NCBI GenBank assembly: GCA_031771865.1
Contig: JASISA010000025.1
Coordinates: 2,976,001-3,040,000 of the forward strand
From: Nothophaeocryptopus gaeumannii
Lineage: Eukaryota; Ascomycota; Dothideomycetes; Mycosphaerellales; Mycosphaerellaceae
Length of the DNA stretch: 64,000 bases
Direction of reading: 5' to 3'
A model generated the notes under the pieces. It saw only the letters and a list, made by a program, of their open reading frames with translations, was not told the origin of the DNA and ran no database searches. Each line of letters opens with the position of its first letter. Position 1 is the stretch's first letter. This document shows positions 21,460 to 33,001 of this stretch, one piece after another. The position numbers and the translations under genes are program-made.

Positions 21460-23082
21460 CTAGATGACCCTTCTAGCTACCATCGCAGCAGCCAAAGCCG
21501 CACATCCTCCCAAAGCGAGCACCCAGCTAGTAGGTACAGTGCTATGCAAGGCCTCGGCAGCTCCATACACGAGGCCATCACATAGGCCAGCCAGGACTTG
21601 CGGCAGAGATATTGTGAACCCGCAGATACCGATGATCGCCCCAGCATCTGCCTCCTTTTGCTTCTGTATTTGTTGGCCGATGATTGCGAACGGCACCCAC
21701 TGGGATACTGCCCATGAGACTCCGCATAACGCTACCAAGGTTGTGCCAGCTTGCTGTGACCGCATCAATAGAGAGGCGAAAAGCAATGAGGAAAGCCAGA
21801 GTAACGCTGCCATCCAGAGACGCATAAGTACATAAGAAGAGCTCGTCTCGTCTTCGCAACAGTATTGGCCTGCGGCTCTCCTTCGAGAATTGATGGTTCG
21901 TACGATCCAGGAAACAAGCATAGGTAGGACAAAGCTGGCAATTAGACCGACGATTGCAAAGCACATGCCAGCCAGAGAACCAGCTTGTGCTCCTTGATCT
22001 GAAATGTTCTCTGATGGAACGAGGGTAGGCTCTTCGAGCTCATTGATGTATGTCGTGGTGCTGTAAAGCAGAGAAAACCAGGCGAACCACCCGCATACCT
22101 GAATACTGCAGACGTTACGAATTGTTCCGGAGAGTGTCTTGATGTTCCCGTAGAGCTGAGTCGCCGTGCCGTATACCGCACTTCTCGTATTCCGAGACGA
22201 GAGCAGCAGGAATCTGCTATCGGGCTCTTTGATACAAGAACAGAGCAGAGTCGACACAAGTCCGAGAACTGCGCAGTTCAACAATGCCATAGCTTGGAAT
22301 TGTGTTGCGCCATTCCACAGGTGCAAGTTGTCAACCAAGGACGTGGAGCCAGCATACAGACTCAAGACACTGGCGAGCCCAGAAAGCCGAGTCGCCCAGG
22401 CGCTGACTCTGCTCTGTTCTGACGCGGGTGCCTGTTCCACCATCAAACTTCGAACTCCAGATTGCATGGGTTGTACAGCAACGCTCATGATCAGCGTCCA
22501 GAGGATGGCGTTGACTTGTATGAGTGACTGGACGGCAGACTCGTATTTCCCGCAGACGTCTTCGCTACAAGTCAGACCTCGGATTAGTGCAGAGCCCCAG
22601 CCAAGGAACAGTAGTGATGTGGCGGTGAGGAAGGCCCCAACCGCCACCATGGGCCTTCGTCTTCCCCATCGAGTACGAAGCCGGTCGCTGAAGACTCCAG
22701 TAACAGGCGCAACGATGCAACCGGACAAAGGCTGCGAAGCGAGAACGACAGCAGTGATCGATTTCGATATTTGCAAGCTCTGCAGTAATATCTACCTGAT
22801 GTCAGTGAATGACCTCCAACATTGAAGGGTACAACGTACCGGCAGATTGGTCATTATTGTCGACCAGAAAATCTGCAGACCAGCAGGTCCGGAACAAAGG
22901 ACAAGTAGTCGCCCGAAAGGGAGTCGTTCGTTCGCGCTTGTATCATCGTCTTCCAGGCGGATTTTCTCAATAGGCGATTCGATCTCGCCGAGGTCTGATT
23001 GCTTACCGCCAATCTCTGTGATACGGATATGCTGGACCTTGGAAGAAGTACGAAGAGGCCACCGGGGCGCAGTATTTGGCAT
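21460..23082 (-). CDS. SLC45/GPH-type sugar-proton symporter (MFS)
   Basis: Two exons, 23082-22840 and 22791-21460, are joined across a 48-bp phase-0 intron and give 524 residues. Helix 1 carries G-L-Q-I-F-W-S. It is followed over the splice by S-K-S-I-T-A-V and P-L-S-G, then G-V-F-S-D-R and W-G-R-R-R-P, the signature of sucrose/SLC45 transporters (Schizosaccharomyces Sut1 type). About 12 hydrophobic helices follow, ending A-A-M-V-A-R-R-V-I. The expected activity is H+-driven uptake of sucrose or maltose at the plasma membrane; the substrate is inferred from the family. ATG 23082 is the only ATG in exon 1. The gene is intact, unlike its neighbours. Confidence 0.8.
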
Positions 23083-24579
23083 GGCTGGTACGGCGCGACG
23101 TAGCTCAGTGTCTACATATGGTTGCCAATAAGGAGTGTATGTGGGCGGAAACAAAGAACGACGACTGCGAACTTGGAGAGGCTCCTCGTCGGCACGCGCG
23201 TACGTCAATGATGCGACCGTCTCCAAGATGCACCCCTGCAAAATACCCCGAAGATTTGACTGACAGGCCGAAGCAAGGGATCTGCCTCAAGAGTAATCAA
23301 ACTTCCGAATCCCCGCGCGAATCAATCTCCGAAGTCAAGAGCCAACTTCGGAAGCATCGATCGTGTTTACTTCGCGATCATCGCTAGAACGAAAATTGTC
23401 AGTCTAGTACAGGCTCGTCCGGATGGTAAAGGGTATCAAACGTGGAAGGAGTGGGTCCGGAACCAAGCTCCAGCTTGCATCTTCCACTGTTCTTCGACAG
23501 TAGGCATCTATGGAGTCATCATCCTTGACGTTCAATTAGTATAGCAAAGGATTGGCATACTTCCAAAATCGGCTCCACGGTTGATATGCCAAATGGATAA
23601 TAGCTGTCCAAAGCCAGCAGAAGAGGACAGCCAAAGCAGGCAAGTCAGCACTGCTTGAACCAGCTGCCACCTGAGGCGACGGCGAAAAGTCGTGATGTTT
23701 TTCTCATTGTTGTAATCTGGCGTCTTTGACATGGTGTTTCGAATGTGGATCACGATGTTCTGTTGCATCACTAGCTCGACCCTGCGAAAGACAGAGCATC
23801 AATATCGCCAAGGTGATCGGAATTTCTAATATCCTTGTCGATGGTCGGAAGATTCAACCTCTGGACACGTCTTTCACATTTGCCATGATACTATGCGATC
23901 AGCAGATGCTACGATCTGCGCACTTTACGACCATGAGCTCGCCAACCCGGACATCTCCAGCCTGTTCGTATGAGCCATTGCAGAAACATGAGACAGGTTA
24001 TCATGATCGAGAACACGGGAAGCCCGAGATTGAAAGAGATGCCATCATCACAGAGGTCAACGTCGGGTATCCTTCTTGCTGAGAAGCGCGAAATAGATCA
24101 GATCCAAAGGTCTCCATGCCATGAGTTAGTGCTCGTGTCTGGTCTCTACCAACTCAGTTGTCTAGCAGTGTCTCTCGCCGCGACGGAGAATACTGTTGGG
24201 AAGAAAGATGACATGCAAGGGCTGAAACCCGAAACCGACATGAAACCGCACCTCTCCTTCTCGACAACAAACTTACATGCATTCCATCTTTCGATTTTCA
24301 TCCGGGACACTTTCAAAGTCTTCTCAGCCTCAAAGACAGAGTCAAGATCAGTCTCCATCTCCGGCAACAAGACAGCGATATCATGTGACATTTTCCAAAC
24401 CACAGCCCGCCAACTTGGTTGCGTCTTCACCCCATGTCTTTCACTTGACCTCTTCAGCCTGTCACGATGCCAAGACCACGGCAGACTTCGCATAAATCGA
24501 GCAATGGAGATACTATGCTGCAGAGAATGTGCCGACGACCATCGCCTCAGGAGCAACTTGTTTCAGTCCCTTGTTTCAG
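23083..24579. other. Gene-poor stretch with possible exon relics
   Basis: On the minus strand a frame from ATG 23733 (M-S-K-T-P-D-Y) has a basic segment, then a hydrophobic helix, and reaches a GTATGC donor near 23559, which looks like a first exon without a recognisable continuation. A second minus frame (M-S-H-D-I-A-V, about 24394) ends at a GTAAGT near 24276. Neither belongs to a known family. The remaining DNA shows nothing definite. Confidence 0.35.
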
Positions 24580-24922
24580 CCCAGAATGTCTGGCTGACCT
24601 GGGAGAGCTGGAACCCGTCTCCAACAGCAGCGTCTGGGCTGGACATTACGATGTTATGTACGTCTCAATGAAGTTTCATCTCTACCATTGCGCATATATG
24701 TGGCGGAAACTGCATCGAGCGATATTACGAGAGGGGCCTGTCGACGGCTACACAAACCCTCTCGGGCATACGAAACCATTTCTCGAAGATGCTTGCTATC
24801 ATGAGCTCTTCCGAGAAGATGAATGCCGTCATTGCTGTCAAGACTCCGAGGAGGAAGGATGGGCGGACAGGCCGGAGAGCTCGCAAAAAGTGATAGACGA
24901 CTCCAAGAAAGAGAAAGCTTGA
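24580..24922 (+). CDS. UstYa/DUF3328-like C-terminal exon
   Basis: After a TTTCAG acceptor the + frame reads P-E-C-L-A-D-L-G-E-L-E and then F-H-L-Y-H-C-A-Y-M-W-R-K-L-H-R-A. This is the first HxxHC-containing block of a UstYa/DUF3328 subgroup. The second block, usually H-T-x-H-C, is G-H-T-K-P-F-L-E-D-A-C, so that histidine-cysteine pair is altered. The tail is acidic and ends at 24922. An N-terminal domain in the same orientation was not found upstream, so the gene is incomplete or its other exons have diverged. UstYa proteins act in fungal secondary metabolism. Confidence 0.45.
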
Positions 24923-25066
24923 GGGATCGACCTTTACATGGGGGGCGAGAATCCCTTCTTCCACATCCGACTGGAACACCTAACGCGACTTACTATGTAC
25001 ACCAAGGCCCGTCGCTTCTGTACAATGGCCAACGAAATCCATCAAGCCTAAGCTGATTTCTATCAC

Positions 25067-25569
25067 CTATGCCCATGTCAACAACGCCAATCGTCCCGTC
25101 AGGCCAGCCAAAACCACCGAGCTGCTCAAGAAGATCTGGAATCTCGTGAAGATCTGGTTCACGAAGTTCTGATACAGTGAGTGGAAGATCCGAATACCGA
25201 CATAAGTCCAGGCGCCAGCAAGGGCGTATTGGTGGTTGTCGCCAGCCACAATCAGGCCAAGAGTCACAGCGTAAAAGACCGTAGGTTGCTCGTGGAGATG
25301 GTTGTAGTTGTTTGCGATTCTGCGATATGCAATAGGGACCTTGGTGGCGAGCTCGGCGTCGTTGTTCTCAGGGTCCATGGAGATGTTGTATTTTCCAATG
25401 GCTTGAATACGGGTGTAGTGCATAAATGCCTGTTGGCAAAAGCTCCAGGATGCTAGGGTGACTAGAGGCTACAGTATCGAGAACCGGATTAGCATCTTGC
25501 GCTCAGTATTTATTGATGGGAAGAATTTACCTTAAGGAGAGGGTTTGGGCCTAGGAGTTGAGATGCCAT
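25067..25569 (-). CDS. MAPEG-family membrane protein
   Basis: Exon 1 (25569-25531, 13 codons) is joined across a 62-bp phase-0 intron to exon 2 (25468-25067), giving 146 residues. Four hydrophobic helices are visible. N-N-Y-N-H-L-H-E-Q-P lies before helix 2 and A-W-T-Y-V-G-I-R-I-F-H-S near helix 3. These are the typical motifs of MAPEG proteins, small membrane proteins related to microsomal glutathione transferases. The exact substrate of fungal members is unknown. The gene is divergent from the MFS exporter at 26102, with 532 bp between starts. Confidence 0.85.
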
Positions 25570-26101
25570 GTTGATGTGTTGGACTTTGATTTGACTGGAG
25601 TTGGTATTCCGATCCTTCTTGTCAGTTGCTCGAGGACAATTCCGAATGATTGCAGACACTCTTGATATTTGGGAAAACAAACGAGAAGTAGGTTTCTTGT
25701 CCACCTCGGGTAACGAGGTCTAGAACTCTGTTCGTTTGGGAGGATCTCTTGAGTTTGTCGTGCCTGAGGCCAAGCGATGGGCCGCCTGGCTTCCCTTCTG
25801 GGCGTGACAGCTTTCACAGCAACTTGACTGCATGTGCTTCTGCATTGCATCGTCAATATCCCATTCCATCGATTCCAACATTCAACGCCATTGCGCTCAT
25901 GGCAACGACCATGAAGTTTGAAGGGAACTGCGAAGCGCGCAGTTCACCCGTGATATGGGTTGACTGATCGCTTGGGAAGCACGACTGCTCGTTCACAGAC
26001 GGTAATGACGACATGATGGTGGCCACGTGCAGTCCTCAGTGTCACGAAACTTTCACAGTATTCTCTCGTCTTAACGTTACATCCTCTGCGCCATCATAAC
26101 A
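25570..26101. promoter_or_regulatory. Shared upstream region of the MAPEG and MFS genes
   Basis: The two divergent genes share this 532-bp spacer. One CACGTG palindrome (26024-26029) lies 73 bp before the MFS start. No other gene is seen. Confidence 0.4.
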
Positions 26102-27574
26102 ATGCCGCCGAACGGGGCGAACGAGCGCCAGCCGCTATTGCAGCAAACGGACGATAGATATGAAGAACAAGCCGAGCACAGCCAATCACGGAAAGTACAA
26201 TTCGATGAAGACGACAGAGGCGATCCCCGAAAATGGCCACTCCTTGCCAAATACGCCGTGTGTGCCCAGGTGACGATAATCGCCTTCTTCCTTCCCATGG
26301 CCTCGTCCATCTTTGCTCCAGCCTCGGATCAAATTGCGGAAAACTTCGCAGTCTCTAAGCAACTCGTGCTGCTTGGACAAACAGGCTTCGTCTGCATGCT
26401 TGGGATTGGGCCTCTCTTCCTCGCACCCATGTCCGAAACCTTTGGCCGGCGGAGTATCTACATGATCAACCTCGTGGCTTTCACTCTGCTCCAAATCCCA
26501 ACGGCACTCTCTCCGAATATCGAGAGCTTTGTGGTGTTCCGTACTCTCTCAGGCTTCTTTGGCTCGGTCGGAGTAGGCAATGGCGGTGGCTCTATCAGCG
26601 ATATGTTTGAGACTCACGAGCGAGCCAAAGTCCTTGGAGTCTACATGATTGCTCCTCTTCTGGCACCGTCCATTGGACCATTTCTTGGCGGGCTCGTCAC
26701 AGCCCGCATGTCATGGAGGTGGCTCGCGTGGATTGAGATGATCCTTGGTGGAGCTACAACCATCGTGTGTTTTTTCTTCTTGCACGAGACGAGAGCTGTA
26801 ACGATCCTCCGGCAACGACAGGCTGACTTGGAGAAGAAGCACCCGGGGCGGGAATACACCGTCGAAGGAGCTACGAAACGGTCGATTCCTGCGAGGATTG
26901 CCGGAAACAGCACTAGAGCTATCAAGATCTTGACCACTCAGCCAATTGTTCTGATCATGAGCTCCTATCAGGCTCTAATTTTCTCGGCTATGTATTCCCT
27001 TTACGCGGAGTACTCTCAGATCTGGTCTGAACCTCCTTACAACTTCTCGCAAACTCAAGTTGGTCTGGCATACCTCGCACCCGCGGTCGGCTTCACGATC
27101 ACTGGGATCTTTATTGTGCTTTTCATTGACAAGCTCTACAACTACTTGGTCAAATTACACGGCGACAAAGGAAAGCCGGAGTACCGCCTGCCATTGGCTA
27201 GCATTGGAGCTGTGTTCTTGCCTGTGTCACTCTTCTGGTTTGGCTGGGCTGTCGAGAAAGACTTGAACTGGCCTATACCGATGGTCTCGATGCTGCTGTT
27301 TGGAGCTTCTCAAGTCTCCATTTTCAACACAGTGCAGACGTACTACATTGATGCGTATGAAAGCAATGCAGCATCTGCAGTGGCCGCGGGAGCTTTCTTG
27401 CGGAGTGTGGTTGGAGGTATTGCGCCTCTGTTCGTTGGAAAGATGTTTGATAAGCTTGGATATGGCCTGGGCATGAGCGTATTCGGGGCCCTTGCAGTTC
27501 TGCTCATGCCGGCTCCGTTGATGTTCTACTGGATCGGCCAGCGACTCAGGGAGAAATTCCCGTTCAAAGGCTGA
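26102..27574 (+). CDS. MFS drug/polyamine exporter (DHA1 type)
   Basis: An intronless 490-residue protein starts at ATG 26102. The acidic cytosolic N-terminus (Q-P-L-L-Q-Q-T, then G-D-P-R-K-W-P just before helix 1) is typical of fungal DHA1 transporters. Twelve membrane helices follow, with the loop 2-3 motif P-M-S-E-T-F-G-R-R (family G-P-x-S-E-x-x-G-R-R), R-T-L-S-G-F-F-G-S and the motif C region around L-A-P-S-I-G-P-F-L-G-G. The long central loop lies between helices 6 and 7. It should export small toxic compounds or metabolites in exchange for protons at the plasma membrane. Its substrate cannot be read from the sequence. Confidence 0.88.
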   Translation: MPPNGANERQPLLQQTDDRYEEQAEHSQSRKVQFDEDDRGDPRKWPLLAKYAVCAQVTIIAFFLPMASSIFAPASDQIAENFAVSKQLVLLGQTGFVCMLGIGPLFLAPMSETFGRRSIYMINLVAFTLLQIPTALSPNIESFVVFRTLSGFFGSVGVGNGGGSISDMFETHERAKVLGVYMIAPLLAPSIGPFLGGLVTARMSWRWLAWIEMILGGATTIVCFFFLHETRAVTILRQRQADLEKKHPGREYTVEGATKRSIPARIAGNSTRAIKILTTQPIVLIMSSYQALIFSAMYSLYAEYSQIWSEPPYNFSQTQVGLAYLAPAVGFTITGIFIVLFIDKLYNYLVKLHGDKGKPEYRLPLASIGAVFLPVSLFWFGWAVEKDLNWPIPMVSMLLFGASQVSIFNTVQTYYIDAYESNAASAVAAGAFLRSVVGGIAPLFVGKMFDKLGYGLGMSVFGALAVLLMPAPLMFYWIGQRLREKFPFKG

Positions 27575-28130
27575 AGCAATAATGGAACCTATGTACAAGT
27601 CAAATACCTTGCTTGCGGTCGGCTTCGAAGCAATGTACAGCAACGCAGTCGAATCCCAGCTTCTCTGCCAGTTCTCCATTCCCAGCTTCATCACCCGCAA
27701 AGGGAGAGACCCCCAGTATCATACAAATGTCCGGTCGTCAAAATTTGGAAGCTCTTAGTCAAGCATCCGGCTACAAGGCTTGGAGATCGGCAAATCTCGA
27801 TCGACAAACTCAATCCCCTCATTTTTTGCACAAAGTTCAGCCTCCTGCTCGCGGCCTGTACCGACTGCCGCTCATCTTTTGCACATCACTCGCGGACTTC
27901 ACTTTAAGGATTGGGCCGATGCATAACGCGATGTAGCTTCTTACCGTTCCTGGACGTTTGCGTGCCTGCCAAGCATACAACTAGACGCAAGTCAGACCAT
28001 GTGTTTGGAACTTTGGAAACGAGAGACGTCATGGCTCGCAGCTGCTCGCGTCCATCAGGGCGCGTCCTGGCTGCTGGTGTAAGATGCTGGCTCATTCGTC
28101 TTCCCTGGAGTCTCGCGACGGACAGGCAAC
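27575..28130. other. Intergenic, promoter side of the GH31 gene
   Basis: About 555 bp without a supportable gene. It contains the 3' end of the MFS transcript and the promoter of the alpha-glucosidase. Confidence 0.5.
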
Positions 28131-31100
28131 ATGAAGTCGACAAGCGCGTGGTTATGGGCTCTACCAGCTCTGGCAGCAGCTCAAACACCATATCTGCCAC
28201 CTGCGTTCCCTCCAACCCCGATCTTGCCATCGAGCATTTCCTATGCGCCGAGTGTCACTCCCAATGTATTGGACAAGACAGCCCCAGACTCCCAAAAGGT
28301 CTGCTCTGGTTACAAAGCATCGAATGTCAAAGAGTCCTCCAATGGCGTTACGGCGAACCTCGATCTGGCAGGCAAGTGCTCGACCTACGGAAATGACATC
28401 CAGCAGCTCTCACTCTCTGCCGAATACCAAAGCAAAGAGCGTCTTGCTGTGAAGATCTTCCCTCGCTACTTGGGTCCACAGAACGAGTCTTTGTACTTGC
28501 TTTCGGAACACCTCACACCGCAGCCTGGAAGCGAGCCGGATGCCAGCAAGGCCAATTCTGACTTGCAATTCGAATGGAGCAACGACCCAAGTTTTCAGTT
28601 CAGGATTGTACGCAAGAGCAATGGCGAGAAGATCTTCGACACTTATGGCAGCAAGATCATCTATGAGGACCAGTTCTTAGAGCTGTCCACGGCGATGGTC
28701 CCCACTTACAACATTTACGGGCTTGCCGCCTTCGTCCACTCGTTCAGACTGGGTACGAATTGGACACAGACGTTCTGGAATGCTTATAATCTGGACAACG
28801 ATCAAGAAATTGATGTGAACGGTCACGACACACACCCCATGTATCTCGAGACTCGCTACGGAAACGGCACATCGACATCGCACGGAGTCTACGCCCGCAA
28901 TGCTCACGGGCAGGACTGGCTGCTTCGATCAGACCGTGTGACGTACCGTACGATTGGAGGCAGCTTCGAGTTTTACTTCTTGAGCGGTCCTACCCCGAAG
29001 GCAGTCTTGAGCCAGTACCAAACTCAGATCGTCGGCACCCCTGTGCTGCAGCCCTACTGGGCTCTGGGCTTCGGTCAAGTGAGATGGGGCTACGAGAGCT
29101 GGCAAGTCCTCCGCGACATCCTCGATGGGTACAAAGCAGCCGACATCCAAGTTGAGTATATCCAGAACGATCTGGACTACGAGAAAATGAACCGCGACTT
29201 TACCCTCAACCCCGGTCACTACAACCAGGCTCCAGGTATTGAGTTCCTCAACAGGCTGCACGCAGACGGCCAGTACTGGACTCCCATCTTCAATCCTAAC
29301 GTCTATGCGCCAAACCCGAACAACGCCAGCGATGCCTATCCACATTATGACCGAGGCAAGGCTGCCGATGTCTACCTCAAAAACAAGGACGGGGGTATCT
29401 ACTACGGTGTTCTCTGGAACGGCTTCTCGGCCTACCCTGACTTCACGGCTCCGCAGACTCAAGTCTACTGGAAAGACGAGATCCAGAGATTCCATCAAGA
29501 AATTGGTTTCGATGGATTCTGGTTGGACGTCAGCGATGCTGTGTCTTTCTGCACTGGAAGTTGCGGTACTGGCAGGATCCAGGAGAACCCAATCCACGTC
29601 CCCTTCCCTCTGCCTGGTGACCCCAACACAGCCATCACAGTCGATTACCGCTATCCCGAGGGCTTTGAGAAGACAAATGCCTCCGAGGCTGCTTCAGCAA
29701 GCGCCGCGATGGCATCTCAGTCCTCAGCATACCCGATGAACACCGCGGAGCCAACGCCAACAGTTCCCCGGACGCTGCCAACTCCTGGCGTCAGAAACCT
29801 GACTTTCCCGCCATACGCAATCAACAATTTCCTTCCGGGCCACTCTCTCCTCAAGTCTGTCCTGTCCCCAGATGCAGAGCACTACAACGGTCTTCATGAG
29901 TACGAGCTGCACAACCTCTACGGACACACTAGCGGCAATGCGACGTACAATGCCCTCACCACTCTTTACAACGGCAAGCGACCATGGTTCATCTTGCGTA
30001 GCTCCTTTGCTGGAAGTGGACAATTCGCTGGCCACTGGCTTGGAGATACCAATGCCATGTGGGGAGACATGTACAGAGGTATCGCGCAAGCCCTCACTTT
30101 TGGTATTGCTGGCATTCCATACGTCGGAGTCGAGACTTGTGGCTTCAACGGAAATTCAGACTTGGAGCTGTGCAGTAACTAACTAACTACCCTTCGCCCT
30201 TGATTGGTGCTAATAATTTTGGAATAGCTCGTTGGATGCAATTGTCAGCTTGGTACCCTTTTTACAGAAATCACAACAACCGCAACACCATCCCGCAGGA
30301 AGCCTTCCGCTGGGCAACGACTGCAGAATCGACCCGACGTATCATGAACATCAGATACTCTCTGCTACCGTATACCTATACTCTCTTCGCCAAAGCGAAC
30401 AAGGCAGGCGAGACAGTCCTTCGAGCGCTGGCATGGGAGTTCCCAGACGATCCTTCCCTTGCCGCAGTTGAGACTCAATTCATGTCTGGCCCAGCTCTTC
30501 TCGTCACACCAGTGCTTGAACAGGGTGCGACTACCGTCCGCGGTGTGTTCCCGGGCGTTGCCCAAGGTCAGACATGGTACGACTATTACACCCTTCAGAA
30601 GGTGGATGTGGCAGCTGGTGAGAACAAGACGCTGGACGCACCAATTTTGCATCAGCCCATTGCCGTTCGTGGAGGCTACATTGTCCCAACTCAAAAGGCC
30701 GGCAACACGACTGCCACATCACGCAAGAATCCATGGGCCCTCATCGTCGCTCTCGACAAAGATAGCCAAGCAGAGGGCAGCCTCTATCTTGACGACGGCA
30801 TCAGTCTCAAGGTGACTCAGTCAAAGGACGTCGAGTTCAAGTACTCCAACGGCACTTTGACCGCCAAGGTCAACGGAACCTACCAAGACCCCAACCCTCT
30901 GGCGAACGTCACCATCGCGGGTATCTCTACCCTGCCACAGAGCGTCTCGGTCAGCTCGGGAGGCAAGTCGGTCGATGCCAGTGGCGTCAAGTGGCACTTG
31001 AACGGCACGGCGCTCTTCATCACCGGCCTGGAGAGCGCAACAAAGGGCGGAGCATGGATTTTCGACCTCACCATCAGCTTAGGACCTCAAGCAGGTGCGA

Positions 31101-31177
31101 AGCCCACCAGTTCGAAGCCCAGCGGATGGGGTGGTAGCTATGGAAGCTGGCCCACGAGCAAGAGCGGTGGATGGTAA
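28131..31177 (+). CDS. Secreted GH31 alpha-glucosidase
   Basis: Exons 28131-30174 and 30228-31177 are joined over a 53-bp phase-1 intron containing a GCTAAT branch sequence. They give 997 residues. A signal peptide (M-K-S-T-S-A-W-L-W-A-L...A-A-A-Q) is followed by the GH31 N-terminal sandwich and barrel. The nucleophile region is D-G-F-W-L-D-V-S-D, with Asp466 as nucleophile; the acid/base is Asp639 in G-H-W-L-G-D-T. A Ser/Ala/Pro-rich insert (about 520-560) separates the two. After the intron R-W-M-Q-L-S-A-W-Y-P-F-Y-R-N-H-N is a family hallmark. It releases glucose from maltose and starch-derived oligosaccharides outside the cell. Relatives usually have M-N-E or M-S-E where this one has V-S-D. 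Confidence 0.92.
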
Positions 31178-31595
31178 CTGTATGAAAAGTAAGAAGAAAG
31201 GAGATATCCACCTTCGGGGTCAAGGCCGATACCGAAGATCCCGAAGACTGCCCCGATGACGGTAAGGGTTGAACAGGGTATAATGAGAGATGTAATTGGA
31301 TAATGAAACCATACTGAACATGGCTTCCTTGCACTGTCACCGGCATGTCACCGATGTAGTTCTCGGCACCTTTTCTGCGAACTCCTGTCTCCGTATCTCA
31401 CTCACCTGTCATTTGTGTCTTTGCCATCGTGAAGAGGCAGTTTACTGCCATCATTTGTCTCATTTCAATGCATATCTTCTCCAAGACTTGAACAGGCGCC
31501 AAGTCGAGGCTCCGAAGTTCATCCACCGCTCCGATCCTCGCACTCGCGAGCAGAGGTCCGGATCGAGCGGCGTGGCTGCTCCCAAACGGGATGAA
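31178..31595. other. Intergenic, nothing recognised
   Basis: About 420 bp between the GH31 stop and the next ATG. A + frame runs through it into the following gene but its residues do not look coding. Confidence 0.5.
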
Positions 31596-32439
31596 ATGGG
31601 CAATGCAGTTAGCAACATCGTCACCAAGATCGATGGCGGCGAGAGTGCCAGGCGAGAGACCGAAGAGATCCTCAACACGCTGGTGGTGATATCCGAGCTG
31701 AAGGCGTCATCTCACTATCAGAAAACATTCAGCAACCCAATCGAGGCTTATATGCTTCCGGTCGAGAAGATAGTGAGGAGATTGCATATGGCTCATTGTG
31801 GAGTCAAAGCGGATGCAGACTCTGTCAAAGATGCGATCAGAGAATATTTGGGCCAGAGCATCACATTTGAAATCGTACGCTGATCGTGTGTGATGAACTT
31901 GAACATAGGAATTGTCGCTGACTTGCAGATAGCTTGATGGTCTTACCGCAATTATTCTAAACTCCTTGATTGAGCTCATGGACGCTGTGTCAGAGAAGCA
32001 CAGTAGTGAGATGAGCAGCTATGCTGTGACCATCCACCGAGCAGGTGGAATTGGTAAGTCGGTCTGTTCGCCTGCCATATGAGTGTTTCTGACCTGTGTA
32101 GGCCGAATCGATTGCTACATGTTCTACTACAAATTCCAGTCAGGATATCCGGCCAAGATCCTAGAAAATTGCTTGATCACTTCTTTGGTTCTGTCGACGG
32201 CTGAAACATCCAAGTTGACTGCGGGTCGACTTCGAAGCCTCGCCCAGCCATATTCGACGCCATTGCCAGACGAAATCCAGGAAGACGCAGACAGACGTCT
32301 GCAGTCGATTGAGCAATTACTTGTTGGTGAGCTGGCTAGATCAGCGAGAACCCGGTCAGCTCCTGAGCTGTCCACAGCGAGGAATGGTGCGAACGGAGAA
32401 GCCCAGCATCCTAGAATCAATCGTGGTGATTCTGCTTGA
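31596..32439 (+). CDS. Unknown three-exon protein, 245 aa
   Basis: Exons 31596-31874, 31933-32053 and 32102-32439 splice cleanly (phases 0 and 1). Translation starts at M-G-N-A-V-S-N-I, which fits an N-myristoylation signal (Gly2, Ser at position 6). The body is helical and has no membrane segment or signal peptide. Conserved-looking parts are I-S-E-L-K-A-S-S-H-Y-Q-K-T-F, V-E-K-I-V-R-R-L-H and I-D-C-Y-M-F-Y-Y-K-F. The C-terminus is polar and disordered. I do not recognise the family. The clean splicing and codon use argue that it is a real gene. Confidence 0.65.
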
Positions 32440-33001
32440 GATGAAGCAGTAAGAATGCAAAAGCACAAGATGTGCATTGCACCCACCTGAAGAAACATAT
32501 CGACCGGTTCGGAAGAACAAGAAAGCCGGAAGGATCATCAACGAAGGCGTTTCCGCCGAACGCTCCAGCCGATGACGACTTGAAAGCACCTCGCAAACGT
32601 CCGAGAACTTCTCAAAAACACCCTTTCCGACTGCTCAAACCATAACACCGAAATCTCAAAGCCCTCGCGAGGGCGCCAATGATGGGAGAGCGGAGCATTA
32701 GTTCGGCTGTCCGCTGTGGTCGTTCCCCGCCTCGTTCTCCAAGTACGAAGCATGATGCTAGCCCAAAGCAGCCATGAAGCCGGATCTTAAACGGCATAGA
32801 CATGCCTCGGCGTCGTCGGCTGGTGGCCTGGATGACCTCACGAGACATGATGGAAGAATAGTTCGGTGCATGGTGCAGTAATGGGTAGATGCACGGATGG
32901 TAGAGGTGGAGGGCGAGTTGAAAGAGTAATGGTCTGCCACATTGCTTCCTTGCTTGGAGAGAACCGCGTTGCACGACAAGAGCTGGTAAAGATTGAACAA
33001 G
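32440..33001. other. Intergenic, promoter side of the lipase gene
   Basis: About 560 bp. Minus-strand frames in this stretch are low quality and no family is seen. Confidence 0.5.

Noticed and set aside
19383..24579. Search for a ribosomal-peptide precursor near the UstYa-like pieces
   Set aside because: No signal peptide followed by repeated cores with Lys-Arg processing sites was found on either strand.
28929..29597. 222-codon minus-strand ORF inside the GH31 gene
   Set aside because: It is a mirror frame of the glycosidase barrel; no independent signal.
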